This document shows, one piece after another, positions 1 to 9,669 of a stretch of DNA of 45,778 nt. The DNA comes from Deltaproteobacteria bacterium. Its GTDB lineage: Bacteria; Myxococcota_A; UBA9160; SMWR01. The stretch is from the NCBI GenBank assembly GCA_019310965.1, contig JAFDDG010000025.1, forward strand, positions 1 through 45,778, given 5' to 3'. Position 1 is the first letter of the stretch, and each line of letters starts with the position of its first letter. Made by a program: the position numbers and the translations under genes. A model generated the notes under the pieces. The model saw only the letters and a program-made list of their open reading frames with translations. It ran no database searches and was not told where the DNA came from.

Positions 1-683
1 GCGGAGAGCCAGATGACGTGACGTGCCCCGAGCCACTCGGCGAGGCGCCGCTCCATGCGCTCGTGGGTTCGCCCGACCTCGCGGTTGGGATTCAGCAGGC
101 ACGACTCGGTGGTGAGCAGCGTGCCCGCGCCGTCGCCGTCGACGCCACCGCCCTCCAGAACGAAGTCGGCGGCGAAGCGCGGCAGCCCCGTGAGCCGTGC
201 CAGCGCGCGCGGCACGGCGGCGTCCCGCTCCCAGGGCGGATACTTGCCACCCCAGGCATCGAAGGGAAAGTCGAGCAACGCGAGCGCGCCGTCCAGCTCG
301 CGCTTCACGAAGAGTGGCCCGCTGTCACGCAGCCAGGCGTCGTCGGTCGGCACGCTGTGACAAGTGACGCGCGCAGCGTCGGCACCCGCCGTGCGCAGCT
401 GCGCGCGCGCGGCGTCCGCCATCGCGCCGTCGACGACCAGTAGCTGCACCGGCTCGCGAAACGAGAGCTCACGCACGAAGACGGCGAACGCCGCCTGGGC
501 AGCGGCGAGCCGCCCGGGCCAGGTGGTGGGGTTGTGCGGCCAGGCCAGCCAGGTGGCCGCGTGGGGCTCCCATTCTGCGGGCCAGCGGAAACCGCTGGGC
601 GCGGGCCAGCGGTCGCCGCTGGGAGCGGGCCCCCGGGTGCTGCTCGGGGCCGCGACACCCGCGCCGTCGGCGCCAGCGCTCAT
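1..683 (-). CDS. aguA: agmatine deiminase (partial, C-terminus beyond window)
   Basis: Agmatine deiminase of the peptidyl-arginine deiminase family converts agmatine to N-carbamoylputrescine and ammonia. About 227 residues are visible. After a low-complexity Ala/Pro/Ser N-terminus come family signatures: a WPAEWEPHAATWLAWPHN block, DAWLRDSGPLFV, the FDAWGGKYPPW block and VLEGGGVDGDGAGTLL. The C-terminal part, where the catalytic Cys of this family lies, is outside the window. The ATG overlaps the stop of the upstream aguB as ATGA (680-683), so the two are probably translationally coupled. AguB performs the next step, which strongly supports the assignment. The long N-terminal extension could mean the true start is a later codon, but the ATGA overlap favours this one. 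Confidence 0.88.
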   Translation of the reverse strand, partial: MSAGADGAGVAAPSSTRGPAPSGDRWPAPSGFRWPAEWEPHAATWLAWPHNPTTWPGRLAAAQAAFAVFVRELSFREPVQLLVVDGAMADAARAQLRTAGADAARVTCHSVPTDDAWLRDSGPLFVKRELDGALALLDFPFDAWGGKYPPWERDAAVPRALARLTGLPRFAADFVLEGGGVDGDGAGTLLTTESCLLNPNREVGRTHERMERRLAEWLGARHVIWLS

Positions 684-1531
684 GTGTCGCGCAGGCGCCG
701 GGTGATGTCGCCGTAGGCGTCGATGCGGCGATCGCGCAGGAAGGGCCAGTCGCGGCGCACGCGCTCGACGAGCTCCAGATCGCACTCGACGAGCAGGGTC
801 GACGAGGCGCGGGCGAGAATGCGACCGAAGGGATCGGCCACGAACGACTGGCCCCAGAAGCGGATGTCGCCCTCCGCGCCGACCCGATTCACGGCGGCGA
901 CGAAGACGCCGTTGGCAATGGCGTGGGCGCGTTGCACCGTCTCCCATGCGTCGTGTTGGGCGGCGTCGACGGCCTCGCCCTCATCGAACTGCCAGCCGAT
1001 GGCGGTGGGAAAGAAGAGGATCTGCGCACCCGCCAGCGCCGTCAGCCGCGCAGCTTCCGGGAACCACTGGTCCCAGCACACCAATACGCCAACCGTCGCA
1101 CCCGCCGTGCGAAATGCGCGAAAGCCGAGATCGCCCGGAGTGAAGTAGTACTTCTCGTAATAGAGCGGGTCGTCGGGAATGTGCATCTTGCGATAGAGCC
1201 CTAGCAGGCTGCCGTCGGCATCGATCACCGCTGCGGTGTTGTGGTAGACGCCGGCCGCGCGTCGTTCGAAGAGCGACGCCACCACGGCCACGCCCCGCGC
1301 CGCGGCCAGCCTGGCGATGGCCTCCGTGGAGGGCCCCGGAATCGCCTCGGCCCACTCGAAGCGCGCGGGGTCTTCGCTCTGACAGGGATAGGGCGAGCGG
1401 AACAGCTCCTGCAGACAGACGAGCCTCGCGCCGCTAGCGGCCGCGTCCTCGATGCCGGCCAGCGCGCGGTCGAGATTCTCTCGCGGCTCCGGAACACAAC
1501 GCATCTGGATCAGGCCGACGGGTACCACCAT
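680..1531 (-). CDS. aguB: N-carbamoylputrescine amidase
   Basis: Carbon-nitrogen hydrolase that hydrolyses N-carbamoylputrescine to putrescine, CO2 and ammonia, completing the agmatine route to putrescine with AguA. The nitrilase-fold triad is visible: Glu42 in LQELFRSPYPC, Lys115 in YRKMHIPDDP and Cys152 in VLVCWDQWFPEAARL. The sequence VHNTA-like YHNTAAVID and the C-terminal DWPFLRDRRIDAYGDI are typical of the AguB subgroup. The start at 1531 (MVVPVGLIQM) fits the family N-terminus and gives 283 residues; an open frame continues upstream to 1624 but adds an atypical Arg/Ala-rich stretch. No convincing Shine-Dalgarno precedes 1531. First gene of an aguB-aguA pair overlapping by 4 nt. Confidence 0.92.
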   Translation of the reverse strand: MVVPVGLIQMRCVPEPRENLDRALAGIEDAAASGARLVCLQELFRSPYPCQSEDPARFEWAEAIPGPSTEAIARLAAARGVAVVASLFERRAAGVYHNTAAVIDADGSLLGLYRKMHIPDDPLYYEKYYFTPGDLGFRAFRTAGATVGVLVCWDQWFPEAARLTALAGAQILFFPTAIGWQFDEGEAVDAAQHDAWETVQRAHAIANGVFVAAVNRVGAEGDIRFWGQSFVADPFGRILARASSTLLVECDLELVERVRRDWPFLRDRRIDAYGDITRRLRDT

Positions 1532-1647
1532 GAGAGCTGGGTAGCGCATGGCCAGCGGGGCGCGCACCCGCGGGGGGCAGCTCGCCCGCGCGACGCTTTC
1601 TGAAGCTGTGACCGCCGTTGTCACAGCGCCCTCGCAGACTCGGCGCC

Positions 1648-2241
1648 ATGTCGGAGAACACGGGACGGGAGAGGCCGGGGCTCACCAGCTGGCGAGAATT
1701 CGTGCTGGGGGCGCTCCACACCGCCGGAGTCCTGGGCGCCTTCCTGGCGTTCGGGCTCGGCTGGTCACTCGTGGTGGCTCCCGCGCCGAAGGCGTCGCAG
1801 CCCGGCGGGGCACACCCGGCGTATGTTCTCCCGGTGTCCGACGACGCCGCCACCCCCCCCGCCCTCCTCTGGCTGATCGACGGCTACAACGTCGTCTGCG
1901 CCAACCTGCTGGGCGGTCGCGACCGCAGCGGTTGGTGGCGGGCGGAGCACCGCGTCGAGCTGGTGGAGCGCCTGGAGCGCTTCGACGACCCGGCGGCGGA
2001 GCTCTGGATCGTTTTCGACGGCGGGGCCCCCGAGCCAGCGTGGGCGGATCGACCGCCGAGCAGGGTGCACACCGTATTCGCAGCGTCCGCGGACGCGTGG
2101 CTCATCGAGCAGGTAAAGGCAAACGCCGCGACGCGGCCGGTGGCGGTGGTGACCGGCGACCGCAAGGTCGCCGATCGGGCGCGGCACTGCGGCGCCGCTG
2201 TGGTGGCGCCGCGCGCGCTGCTCGAGAAATGCACCGGGTGA
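1648..2241 (+). CDS. membrane-anchored NYN-domain (YacP-like) protein
   Basis: A 197-residue protein with one predicted N-terminal membrane segment (about residues 18-42, rich in Leu/Gly/Ala/Phe) followed by a PIN-like NYN nuclease domain. Visible motifs are LLWLIDGYNVV, LWIVFDGGAPEP, FAASADAWLIEQV and VAVVTGDRKVADRARHCGA. The conserved Asp residues fit the metal-binding acidic site of NYN/YacP proteins, which are thought to act on RNA (YacP/Rae1 in Bacillus is a ribosome-associated endonuclease). Membrane anchoring is unusual compared with soluble YacP and is read from sequence only. Start ATG 1648 is preferred over an upstream in-frame codon at 1618. Transcribed divergently from aguBA, which suggests promoters in 1532-1647, though none is obvious. 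Confidence 0.75.
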   Translation: MSENTGRERPGLTSWREFVLGALHTAGVLGAFLAFGLGWSLVVAPAPKASQPGGAHPAYVLPVSDDAATPPALLWLIDGYNVVCANLLGGRDRSGWWRAEHRVELVERLERFDDPAAELWIVFDGGAPEPAWADRPPSRVHTVFAASADAWLIEQVKANAATRPVAVVTGDRKVADRARHCGAAVVAPRALLEKCTG

Positions 2242-2314
2242 TCCCCCCAAGAAGGTCCGACATCTTGGTCCGCCCCCTCGGTCGGCGCCCCACCCGCCGA
2301 CGCGGACCAGGGTG

Positions 2315-3310
2315 TCAGGACCGTCGTCCCGAGGCGCGCGCAAACTCCGGGTTCGCGCAGTGAGGCATCGGCTCGCCAGACAGACCCGCCAGCAGATTGT
2401 CGACGGCAAGGTCAGCCATGCGCACCCGGGTGGCCGTGCTGGCGCTGCCGATGTGCGGAGTCAATACCAGGTTCGGCGCGCGCAAGAGCGGACTGTCGAG
2501 GGGCAGCGGCTCGTGCTCGAATACGTCGAGCGCGGCACCGGCGAGTCGACCGCTTTCGAGCGCGGCAACCAGTGCCCGCTCGTCGACGATGCCGCCCCGG
2601 GCCGTGTTGATCAAGAACGCTCCCGGACACAGCGCTTCGATGGCTCGCGCGTCGATCAGGTTTCGCGTCTCGGGTGTGAGCGCGACGTGGACGCTGAGAA
2701 AGTCGGCCTGGCCCAACACCCCCTCGAGACTCATGGTCTCGACATCGGGCACGCTGCGGCCGCTGCGCGACCAACCGAGCACGCGCATGCCGAAGCCTCT
2801 GGCGCGCCGCGCCAGCGCGCGGCCGATGGCGCCGAGCCCGAGCACTCCGAGCGTCGCGCCGTGCACGTCGCGACCCAGCCAACCCACCGGATCCCAGTGA
2901 CGCTCGGACGTCCACTCGCCGGCGCGCAACGCGCGATCCGCCTCCACCACGCGGCGCGCGGCTGCGAGCATCAGCGCAAACGCGAGGTCGGCGGTGGTCT
3001 CGGCGAGCACACCCGGGGTATGCCCTACCGGCACGCCGCGGCGACTCGCCGCGGCGAGATCCACGTGGTCGAGCCCCACCGACACGCTGGAGACCACCCG
3101 CAGCGCTGGGCACGCGGCGAACAGGTCCGCATCCACCCGATCCGTGAGAACGCACAGCAGGGCATCCGCCCGCCGCGCAGCCTCGCAGATCGAGGCCCGA
3201 TCCGACGCTCGATCGTCGGGCCCCACGCGCAGCTCGACGCGCTCCGCCAGGCGCTCGAGGGCACCCCCCGGCAGCGCGCGGGTCGCGAAGACATGAGGAC
3301 GCCGGGTCAC
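2315..3310 (-). CDS. D-isomer-specific 2-hydroxyacid dehydrogenase (glyoxylate/hydroxypyruvate reductase-like)
   Basis: NAD(P)-dependent reductase of 2-oxo acids, 331 residues, normal for the family. The Rossmann motif GLGAIG lies at 158-163, followed by the substrate/cofactor Arg238 in NTARGG, the catalytic Glu in DVFEHEPL (about 265-267) and His286 in TPHIGSA. An Arg/Ser pair (WSRSGR) follows beta-2 where an NAD enzyme usually has Asp, so NADPH preference as in glyoxylate/hydroxypyruvate reductases is plausible; that is inference. The start is GTG at 3310 with no strong Shine-Dalgarno. The gene is divergent from the RND pump gene and shows no obvious operon partner. Confidence 0.88.
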   Translation of the reverse strand: MTRRPHVFATRALPGGALERLAERVELRVGPDDRASDRASICEAARRADALLCVLTDRVDADLFAACPALRVVSSVSVGLDHVDLAAASRRGVPVGHTPGVLAETTADLAFALMLAAARRVVEADRALRAGEWTSERHWDPVGWLGRDVHGATLGVLGLGAIGRALARRARGFGMRVLGWSRSGRSVPDVETMSLEGVLGQADFLSVHVALTPETRNLIDARAIEALCPGAFLINTARGGIVDERALVAALESGRLAGAALDVFEHEPLPLDSPLLRAPNLVLTPHIGSASTATRVRMADLAVDNLLAGLSGEPMPHCANPEFARASGRRS

Positions 3311-3556
3311 TTTGCTCTGGTTACCACGTCGAAGCCGGGCACGCGTGCTGCCGGCGCCCGAGCACCCCGCAAATCGACCGGCTGCGCTGTCGGTCGCGCT
3401 TGACCCGGGGGGAGCGACTCGAAATAATGAGCGCCTTTCCGGGAGCTTCGTTCCCCCGGGTGCCGGTCCCGAACTCCCCGACGCGCCGCGGCCAACCGCC
3501 GCACGATCGGGTGCGGTTTCGCCGGAAGCCTAGGGGCGCTCAGGCAAGAGGAGCCC

Positions 3557-6500
3557 ATGGCAGACGCACATCAGCCGCGCGAGACGAAGACCCTGCAGTT
3601 CGCACGCTTCATCACGCGAAACCGCTTCCCGGTCGCCATGTTCCTGGTCTTTTCCACCGCGTTCTTCGCGTACCCGATCCTCACCACCCTCGCCGGTACC
3701 TTGGGCATGGAGGTGTCGGGCCCGCAGGTGCGCATCAACACCAACGCGCGCGCCCTCTTCCCCGACCATCCCTACATCCACGCCCAGGACAAGTTCGCGC
3801 GGGTCTTCGGCAGCTCGTCTCTGGTGGCGGTCGCCATCGTGGTGAAGGAAGGCACGATCTTCACGCCGGAGATCATCGGCAAGATCAAGGAAGTCACCGA
3901 GCGCCTCGACGGCATCGGCTTCGAGAGCCACACGAGCGAGCGCAACGACCTGCGCAACGAGCTCGAGGATCTCAACTACGAGGCCGAGGAAGCCGGCAAC
4001 GACCCGATCTACAGCGTCCAGGAAATCCGCGACATCCTGGACCAGACCTTTCCGCCCTACCCGGTCAACCACGACCAGATCAATGGCTTTGCACATCGCA
4101 GCACCCGCGTGATCCAGATCGAGGCGGACGGCGCCCTCACGCAGGAACTCTTGATGCGCAAGTTGCCCCAGACACAGGAGCAGGCGGACACTCTGCGCGA
4201 ACTCGTGCGCCAGAACCCCCCCGTGATCTTCGGGCGCCTGGTTTCCCGCGACGAGCGGGGCGCGCTCGTCACCGCGGGCTTCGTCACGGATCGCCTGAGC
4301 AACCGCGAGGTCTACACGGCCGTCTTCAACCACGTCCAGCAGATCAAGGCGGATGTCGAAGATCCGGCCTGCCGCCCCGCACAGAGCGGTGGCTTCTTCA
4401 CCAGCACCCGTGCACGCCTCGGAGGGGCGGTCAGCCGCCTCGTGTTCGGCGCCTCCTCCGAGGCCAGCTGGCCCGAAGGCTGCAACCTCCAGGTCTTCGT
4501 CTCCGGCGAACCGATCCAGGTCGGCTGGGTCATCAAGCACGCCTACGAGATCCTCGTCTTTGTCATCCTGACGGTCGTCACCATCTTCATGCTCCTGTGG
4601 CTGTACTTCCGCCGCTGGCACGGCGTCGTGATCCCGGCGATCGCAGCGCTGATGACCGTCGTGTGGGGTCTCGGCTTCACGGGCTGGATGGGCATCGACT
4701 TCGACCCCTTGATCCTGGTGATCCCGATGATCATCACCGCCCGCGCCGTGTCCCATACGGTGCAGATGGCCGAGCGCTTCTTCGAGGACTACGAGGTCCA
4801 CCTGCCGCGCATCGGCGATCCCGAAGAAGCCAAGGTCTACTGCGCCACCATCGCCATGGGCGAGCTGGTGGTGCCCGGCACCCTCGGCATCGTCACCGAC
4901 GTGGCCGGCCTGCTGGTGATCATGGTGACCTCCATCCCGCAGATGCGGGACCTGGCGGTCTTCGGCGCCTTCTGGGTGGCGTCGATCATCGTCACGGTGG
5001 AGATCCTCCACCCGATCCTGATCTGCTACATGCCGGCGCCCACCGAGCACGAACATTTCCTGCCCGGTTTCATGGTGAGCTTCACCAGAGCCATCGGAAA
5101 CGCGACGACGCATCCGCAGTTCAAGTGGGTGATAGGCGCCGGAGTCGTGCTCACCTTGAGTGCCGCGACCTATGTTGCGCTGACCGACTCGAAGATCGGC
5201 GAAGCCACCCCGGGCACGCCTCTGCTCTGGCCGGATCACGAGTTCAACATCGCCACCAACCAGATCGCCACGCGCTTCGGTGGCGTCGACTCGATGGTGG
5301 TCTACGCCGACGGCGACCGCCCCAACGCCTCCGCAGACTCGGCCCCGATCAAGGCCCTGGAGCGCTTCGAGCGCTACCTGCGCATCAACACCAACCTCGG
5401 CGCCTCGATCTCGCTGGTGCCGCTGCTCAAGCAGTACTGGAAGATCAACCATTACGGCGACCCAAAATGGTACTTTGTGCCGCAGCACGACGGCACCGTG
5501 CGCTCCGCGATCTTCCAGCTGCAACAGAACGGTCCGCCCGGCGCGATGCGGCCCTTCATGACCGACGACGGGCGCAAGTCCAACATCTCGTTCTTCTACC
5601 CGGACCACAAGGGCGACACCATCCTCTACGCGACGCACTTCGCGGAGAAGTTCGTGGCGGCGAACCCCTTGGGCGAGGTCTACGTGCGCCTCGACATGGA
5701 CCACGCCACCGAGGACGCGGGTTTCTTCGATCCGGAGAGCCTCGCCGACATGGGCTACTACATGTTCGGCCCACTGCTGCCGCCTCGCGATCACACGCTG
5801 AACGTGCGCATCCGCCAGGAGGACGGCAGTTACCAGGAGATGCCGGTGAACACGCCCGAAGAGGGCGGACTGCCGGACTGGATCGAGGATTTCCAGGAGA
5901 ACGCCCTATACGACTACGAGGACGCACGAGACGGCGCCGACGAAGGCGACGTCTTCACGTGGCCCGACAGCCTCGCCGGCTGGGAGCTCGACGACATCGA
6001 CTACTGGTGGGAGAACGACGAGATCGGCATCCGCGCCGTCGCCGTCAACACCACCGACCTGATCGTCGCGGACACGAAGGCCGTCGACCCCACCCCGAAG
6101 TACCAGCCCACCGACTCCTGGACCCGCGGCGTTCAGTTCGTGATGGCCGGCGGCGTGATGGGCATTCTGGCGGCAATCAACGACGAGGTCGAGCGCAGCC
6201 ACGTGGCCAACATCTCACTGATCTTCATCGTCATCTTCGTGTTGCACTCGCTGACCTACTGGTCGGTCGCCAGCGGCTTCATCGTCTTCCTGCAGATCGC
6301 GACCGCGACGATGGTGTCGTTGGCCTACATGGCGCTCAAGGGTGTCGGCCTCAACATCAACACCCTGCCCGTGCAGTCGGTGGGTGTCGGCATCGGCGTC
6401 GACTACGCGATCTACATCGTCGACCGGATCCGCCAGGAGGTGGCAGACACGGGCGACATCGACGAAGCCGTGCGCCGAGCGGTGCGCACCACCGGCATGG

Positions 6501-6754
6501 CGGTGACCTTCACGGCCACCACCGTGGTGGGCGGCATCTTCCTGTGGATGTTCTCGAACCTGCGTTTCCAGGCGGAGATGGCCCAGCTGCTGGTCTTCTT
6601 GATGGTGCTCAATATGTTCGGCGCCATCACGATCGTGCCGACCTTCTACTCGATCATGCGACCGAAGGTGGCGACAGCGCTCCTGAGCGAAGAGCAGATG
6701 GAGAGCATCCAGGCGCAAAGAGATTCGGACCGTAAGCGCGGGCTCCACGACTGA
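3557..6754 (+). CDS. RND/MMPL-family efflux or lipid transporter (HAE3-type)
   Basis: Large inner-membrane RND permease, 1065 residues. It shows the duplicated architecture: TM1 near residues 17-37, a periplasmic domain, a five-TM block near 330-492 containing a sterol-sensing-like domain, TM7 near 525-543, a second periplasmic domain and a final TM block from about 880. The motif GIGVDYAIYIVDR near residue 944 carries the membrane Asp expected for proton coupling. HAE3 and HpnN-like members move hydrophobic compounds or lipids such as hopanoids; the substrate here cannot be read. No membrane-fusion or outer-membrane partner is adjacent. The start is set by AAGAGGAG ending 3 nt before ATG 3557. 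A polar insert rich in Asp/Glu/Trp (about 770-830) lies in the second periplasmic domain. Confidence 0.85.
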   Translation: MADAHQPRETKTLQFARFITRNRFPVAMFLVFSTAFFAYPILTTLAGTLGMEVSGPQVRINTNARALFPDHPYIHAQDKFARVFGSSSLVAVAIVVKEGTIFTPEIIGKIKEVTERLDGIGFESHTSERNDLRNELEDLNYEAEEAGNDPIYSVQEIRDILDQTFPPYPVNHDQINGFAHRSTRVIQIEADGALTQELLMRKLPQTQEQADTLRELVRQNPPVIFGRLVSRDERGALVTAGFVTDRLSNREVYTAVFNHVQQIKADVEDPACRPAQSGGFFTSTRARLGGAVSRLVFGASSEASWPEGCNLQVFVSGEPIQVGWVIKHAYEILVFVILTVVTIFMLLWLYFRRWHGVVIPAIAALMTVVWGLGFTGWMGIDFDPLILVIPMIITARAVSHTVQMAERFFEDYEVHLPRIGDPEEAKVYCATIAMGELVVPGTLGIVTDVAGLLVIMVTSIPQMRDLAVFGAFWVASIIVTVEILHPILICYMPAPTEHEHFLPGFMVSFTRAIGNATTHPQFKWVIGAGVVLTLSAATYVALTDSKIGEATPGTPLLWPDHEFNIATNQIATRFGGVDSMVVYADGDRPNASADSAPIKALERFERYLRINTNLGASISLVPLLKQYWKINHYGDPKWYFVPQHDGTVRSAIFQLQQNGPPGAMRPFMTDDGRKSNISFFYPDHKGDTILYATHFAEKFVAANPLGEVYVRLDMDHATEDAGFFDPESLADMGYYMFGPLLPPRDHTLNVRIRQEDGSYQEMPVNTPEEGGLPDWIEDFQENALYDYEDARDGADEGDVFTWPDSLAGWELDDIDYWWENDEIGIRAVAVNTTDLIVADTKAVDPTPKYQPTDSWTRGVQFVMAGGVMGILAAINDEVERSHVANISLIFIVIFVLHSLTYWSVASGFIVFLQIATATMVSLAYMALKGVGLNINTLPVQSVGVGIGVDYAIYIVDRIRQEVADTGDIDEAVRRAVRTTGMAVTFTATTVVGGIFLWMFSNLRFQAEMAQLLVFLMVLNMFGAITIVPTFYSIMRPKVATALLSEEQMESIQAQRDSDRKRGLHD

Positions 6755-6812
6755 GCTCGCGGGCGCTTCGCCCAGACGGACTCCTCGACAGCCGCACCCC
6801 AAGGGCTCGGAG

Positions 6813-6838
6813 GTGCCGGGAGCTTCCGCTTCCGGCAC
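6813..6838 (+). promoter_or_regulatory. strong hairpin just upstream of leuS start
   Basis: GTGCCGGGAGC and GCTTCCGGCAC pair over 11 bp (one G-T wobble) around a TTCC loop. The structure ends 12 nt before the leuS ATG, and no purine-rich Shine-Dalgarno lies in the remaining TATCCCTGCCGC. No T-run follows, so it is not a canonical intrinsic terminator for the pump gene. It may shape leuS translation initiation or protect a processed 5' end. Confidence 0.55.
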
Positions 6839-6850
6839 TATCCCTGCCGC

Positions 6851-9475
6851 ATGCCGTACGACCCGAGACAAGTAGAAACGAAGTGGCAGGCCTATTGGCA
6901 GAAGCACAGGGTCTTCCGCAGCGAGATCGACCCGAGCAAGCCCAAGTTCTACGCCCTCGACATGTTCCCCTATCCCTCGGGCTCGGGCCTGCACGTGGGG
7001 CACCCCAAGGGCTACATCTCGACCGACGTGCTCGCGCGCTACAAGCGCATGCGAGGCTTCAACGTGCTGCACCCCATGGGCTGGGATGCCTTCGGGCTGC
7101 CGGCAGAACAGTATGCGATCGAGACCGGCACCCACCCGCAGGAGACCACGGCTCGAAACATCGAGGTGTTCAAACGCCAGCTCCAGGCCCTCGGTCTCGA
7201 CTACGACTGGTCCCGCGAGGTGAACACCACGGAGCCCAGCTACATGCGCTGGACCCAGTGGATCTTCCGCAAGCTCTACGAGCGCGATCTCGCCTACCTC
7301 GCCGAGGTACCGGTGAACTGGTGCCCCGCCCTCGGCACGGTGCTCGCCAACGAAGAGGTGATCGACGGCAAGAGCGAGCGCGGCAGCCATCCCGTGGTGC
7401 GCATGCCCATGCGCCAGTGGATGCTGCGCATCACGGCCTACGCGGACCGACTCATCGACGATCTCGATGAGGTCGACTGGCCGGAAGCCATCAAGAAGAT
7501 GCAGCGCGACTGGATCGGTCGCTCTGAAGGTGCACGCATCGTATTCGACGTCGAGGGGAGAGGCGGGAACCAGATCGAAGTCTTTACCACCCGCCCCGAC
7601 ACGCTCTTCGGCGCCACCTACATGGTGCTGGCGCCGGAGCACCCGCTGGTCGAGGAGATCACCAGCGGCGACGCGCGGGATGCCGTTGTGGCCTACGTCG
7701 AGCAGACGGCGCGCCGCAGCGAGCGCGACCGCATCGCAGACACCTTCGAGAAGAGCGGCGTCGCGACCGGCGCCACCGCGCTCCACCCGATCACGGGCGC
7801 CCGCTTGCCGATCTGGATCGCGGACTACGTGCTGGCCACTTACGGCACCGGCGCCATCATGTCAGTGCCGGCCCACGACGAACGCGATCACGCCTTCGCG
7901 AGGCGCTTCGCTCTGCCAATCATCGAAGTCGTCGCCGGCGGCGACGACGTGCAGGCCGAGGCCTTCACGGGCGAAGGCGCGGCAGTGAACTCCGACTTCC
8001 TCGACGGACTGCACACCGCAGAGGCCAAGCGTCGCATCTGCGAGTGGCTCGAGGACAGCGGTCGCGGCGAAGCCAGCGTCAGCTACAAGCTGCGCGACTG
8101 GCTCTTCAGCCGTCAGCGCTATTGGGGGGAGCCCTTTCCCGTGCTGCATCTCGAAGACGGCAGCACGACACTCGTGCCGGAGGACGATCTCCCCGTGCTC
8201 CTCCCCGAACTCGACGACTTCAAGCCGACAGGAGAGTTCGAACCACCGCTGGGACGCGTGAAGACATGGGTCGAGACGACGGACCCGGCCACGGGCCAGC
8301 CTGCCCGGCGCGACACCAACACCATGCCGCAGTGGGCCGGAAGCTGCTGGTACTACCTGCGCTTCATCGATCCGACCAACGACATGGAGCCCTGGTCGCG
8401 CGAGGCCGAGCAGTACTGGATGCCCGTCGACCTCTACGTGGGCGGCGCCGAGCACGCAGTGCTGCACCTTCTCTACAGCCGTTTCTGGCACAAGGTGCTC
8501 TTCGATCTCGGCCTGGTGCATACCAAGGAGCCGTTCCAGAAGCTCCTCAATCCGGGGATGATCCTCGGCTACAGCTACCGCTACTTCGACGACGATCTCG
8601 CCGACGAGAAGCCGGCCGACGCGCGCGTCTACGCAGCCAACGAAGTGGAGCTGCGCCAGGGCACTCCGCGTCACCGCGAGAGTGGTGAGGAGCTGAAGGC
8701 GCGCTGGGTACAGGCCGCCGACGTGCGCTTCGTGGGAGAAACGCCCACACACCCGACCCTCGATCTCGAGCTCGAGGTCGTGACCGAGAAGATGTCGAAG
8801 AGCCGCGGCAACGTGGTGAACCCGGATGACGTGATCGAGAAGTGGGGCACCGACACCCTGCGCTTGTACGAGATGTTCATGGGTCCGATCGAGAAGGGCG
8901 CACCGTGGTCCGACGAGTCGATCCCGGGGCTCGCCCGCTTCCTCCAGCGCATCTGGCGACTCTTCGTCGACGACGCCGGTGCGCTGGCGCCGCTGGCCGA
9001 GGGGGCCGGCAGCGACGCCCAGGCACGATTGCTGGCCCGGACCATCCGCGACACCACGGACGACTTCGAAGGCCTGCGCTTCAACACGGCCATCTCGAAG
9101 CTGATGGTCTTCGTGCGCGACGTGGCGGACGACGGACCGATGCCGCGGGAGGCCGCCGAGGCCTTCACCAAGCTGCTTTCACCCCTCGCGCCTCACCTGG
9201 CGGACGAGCTGTGGGAGCGTCTCGGGCACTCGGGCAGCCTCGCCCGGGAAACCTGGCCCGAGCCCGACTCGAGCAAGTTGGTCGAGGACACGATCACTCT
9301 GGTCGCCCAGGTGAACGGCAAGCGCCGGGACGAGATCGAGGTGCCGGCGGATGCCGATGAAGCCACCGTCAGGGCCATCGCGCTGGCCTCGGAGAAGGTC
9401 CAGCAGCACCTGGGCGGCCGGGAGCCGAGCAAAGTGATCGTGGTGCCGGGACGGCTGGTGAATCTGGTCGGCTGA
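6851..9475 (+). CDS. leuS: leucyl-tRNA synthetase
   Basis: Class I aminoacyl-tRNA synthetase charging tRNA-Leu, 874 residues, close to the bacterial norm. N-terminus [14 protein letters not shown] is typical. The HIGH-type motif is HVGH at 48-51 within [16 protein letters not shown]; the connective editing domain includes [20 protein letters not shown] and [15 protein letters not shown], with the conserved editing Asp; KMSKS is at 647-651 followed by RGNVVNPDD. The C-terminal anticodon-binding region ends with [13 protein letters not shown]. The gene looks intact and functional. It begins 96 nt after the RND gene and is preceded by a strong hairpin rather than a Shine-Dalgarno. Confidence 0.98.
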   Translation: MPYDPRQVETKWQAYWQKHRVFRSEIDPSKPKFYALDMFPYPSGSGLHVGHPKGYISTDVLARYKRMRGFNVLHPMGWDAFGLPAEQYAIETGTHPQETTARNIEVFKRQLQALGLDYDWSREVNTTEPSYMRWTQWIFRKLYERDLAYLAEVPVNWCPALGTVLANEEVIDGKSERGSHPVVRMPMRQWMLRITAYADRLIDDLDEVDWPEAIKKMQRDWIGRSEGARIVFDVEGRGGNQIEVFTTRPDTLFGATYMVLAPEHPLVEEITSGDARDAVVAYVEQTARRSERDRIADTFEKSGVATGATALHPITGARLPIWIADYVLATYGTGAIMSVPAHDERDHAFARRFALPIIEVVAGGDDVQAEAFTGEGAAVNSDFLDGLHTAEAKRRICEWLEDSGRGEASVSYKLRDWLFSRQRYWGEPFPVLHLEDGSTTLVPEDDLPVLLPELDDFKPTGEFEPPLGRVKTWVETTDPATGQPARRDTNTMPQWAGSCWYYLRFIDPTNDMEPWSREAEQYWMPVDLYVGGAEHAVLHLLYSRFWHKVLFDLGLVHTKEPFQKLLNPGMILGYSYRYFDDDLADEKPADARVYAANEVELRQGTPRHRESGEELKARWVQAADVRFVGETPTHPTLDLELEVVTEKMSKSRGNVVNPDDVIEKWGTDTLRLYEMFMGPIEKGAPWSDESIPGLARFLQRIWRLFVDDAGALAPLAEGAGSDAQARLLARTIRDTTDDFEGLRFNTAISKLMVFVRDVADDGPMPREAAEAFTKLLSPLAPHLADELWERLGHSGSLARETWPEPDSSKLVEDTITLVAQVNGKRRDEIEVPADADEATVRAIALASEKVQQHLGGREPSKVIVVPGRLVNLVG

Positions 9476-9508
9476 GCCCCCATCTGCATCCGCAACGCTC
9501 GAGCGGCG

Positions 9509-9579
9509 TTTCGGTCAATTCTCCAGCCGATTCCGAGGTTCTGAGCCCCTTTTCGGTCGCTGCAGGGGAAGTTTCGGCC
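9509..9579 (+). repeat. three TTTCGGYC direct repeats on a 21-bp period
   Basis: TTTCGGTC begins at 9509 and 9551, and TTTCGGCC begins at 9572. The spacings are 42 and 21 bp, multiples of two helical turns, which places the copies on one DNA face. A degraded copy (ATTCCGAG) occupies the phase position 9530. They lie just upstream of a candidate promoter. This is consistent with a cooperative regulator site but could be chance in a short region. Confidence 0.4.
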
Positions 9580-9595
9580 TTTTCCACTCGCGCCC

Positions 9596-9623
9596 TTGCG
9601 CAATTCACAGTCTATGCTATGTT
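9596..9623 (+). promoter_or_regulatory. candidate extended -10 promoter
   Basis: TTGCGC (9596-9601) is followed after 16 bp by TATGTT (9618-9623), preceded by TG one base upstream (extended -10 TGCTATGTT). The surrounding DNA is distinctly A+T-richer than the genes. A start near 9630 would place an intrinsic terminator about 40 nt into the transcript. Probable promoter for the 71-aa protein gene at 9786 or for a short RNA. Confidence 0.5.
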
Positions 9624-9647
9624 TATTAGATCGCGTCAAAGATTCCG

Positions 9648-9669
9648 GCCGCCTCCTGGCGGCTTTTTT
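9648..9669 (+). terminator. intrinsic terminator / possible attenuator
   Basis: GCCGCC, loop TCCT, GGCGGC, then six T residues: a perfect 6-bp G+C stem with tetraloop and U-tract. It sits 172 nt after the leuS stop, but also downstream of a candidate promoter and upstream of the next gene's ribosome binding site. It could end leuS transcription, end a roughly 40-nt RNA, or act as an attenuator in the leader of the small gene at 9786. Confidence 0.75.

Noticed and set aside
3400..6735. Very long open frame (1111 codons) on the plus strand in another frame over the RND gene
   Set aside because: Arg/Gly/Pro/His-rich with no domain; a G+C-driven shadow of the real 1065-aa gene.
6215..7786. Minus-strand open frame of 523 codons over the RND gene end and leuS start
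   Set aside because: Spans two genes with conserved motifs on the plus strand; antisense artefact.
9491..9516. Small hairpin AACGC/GCGTT after leuS as its terminator
   Set aside because: Five-bp stem and only three T; much weaker than the hairpin at 9648-9669.
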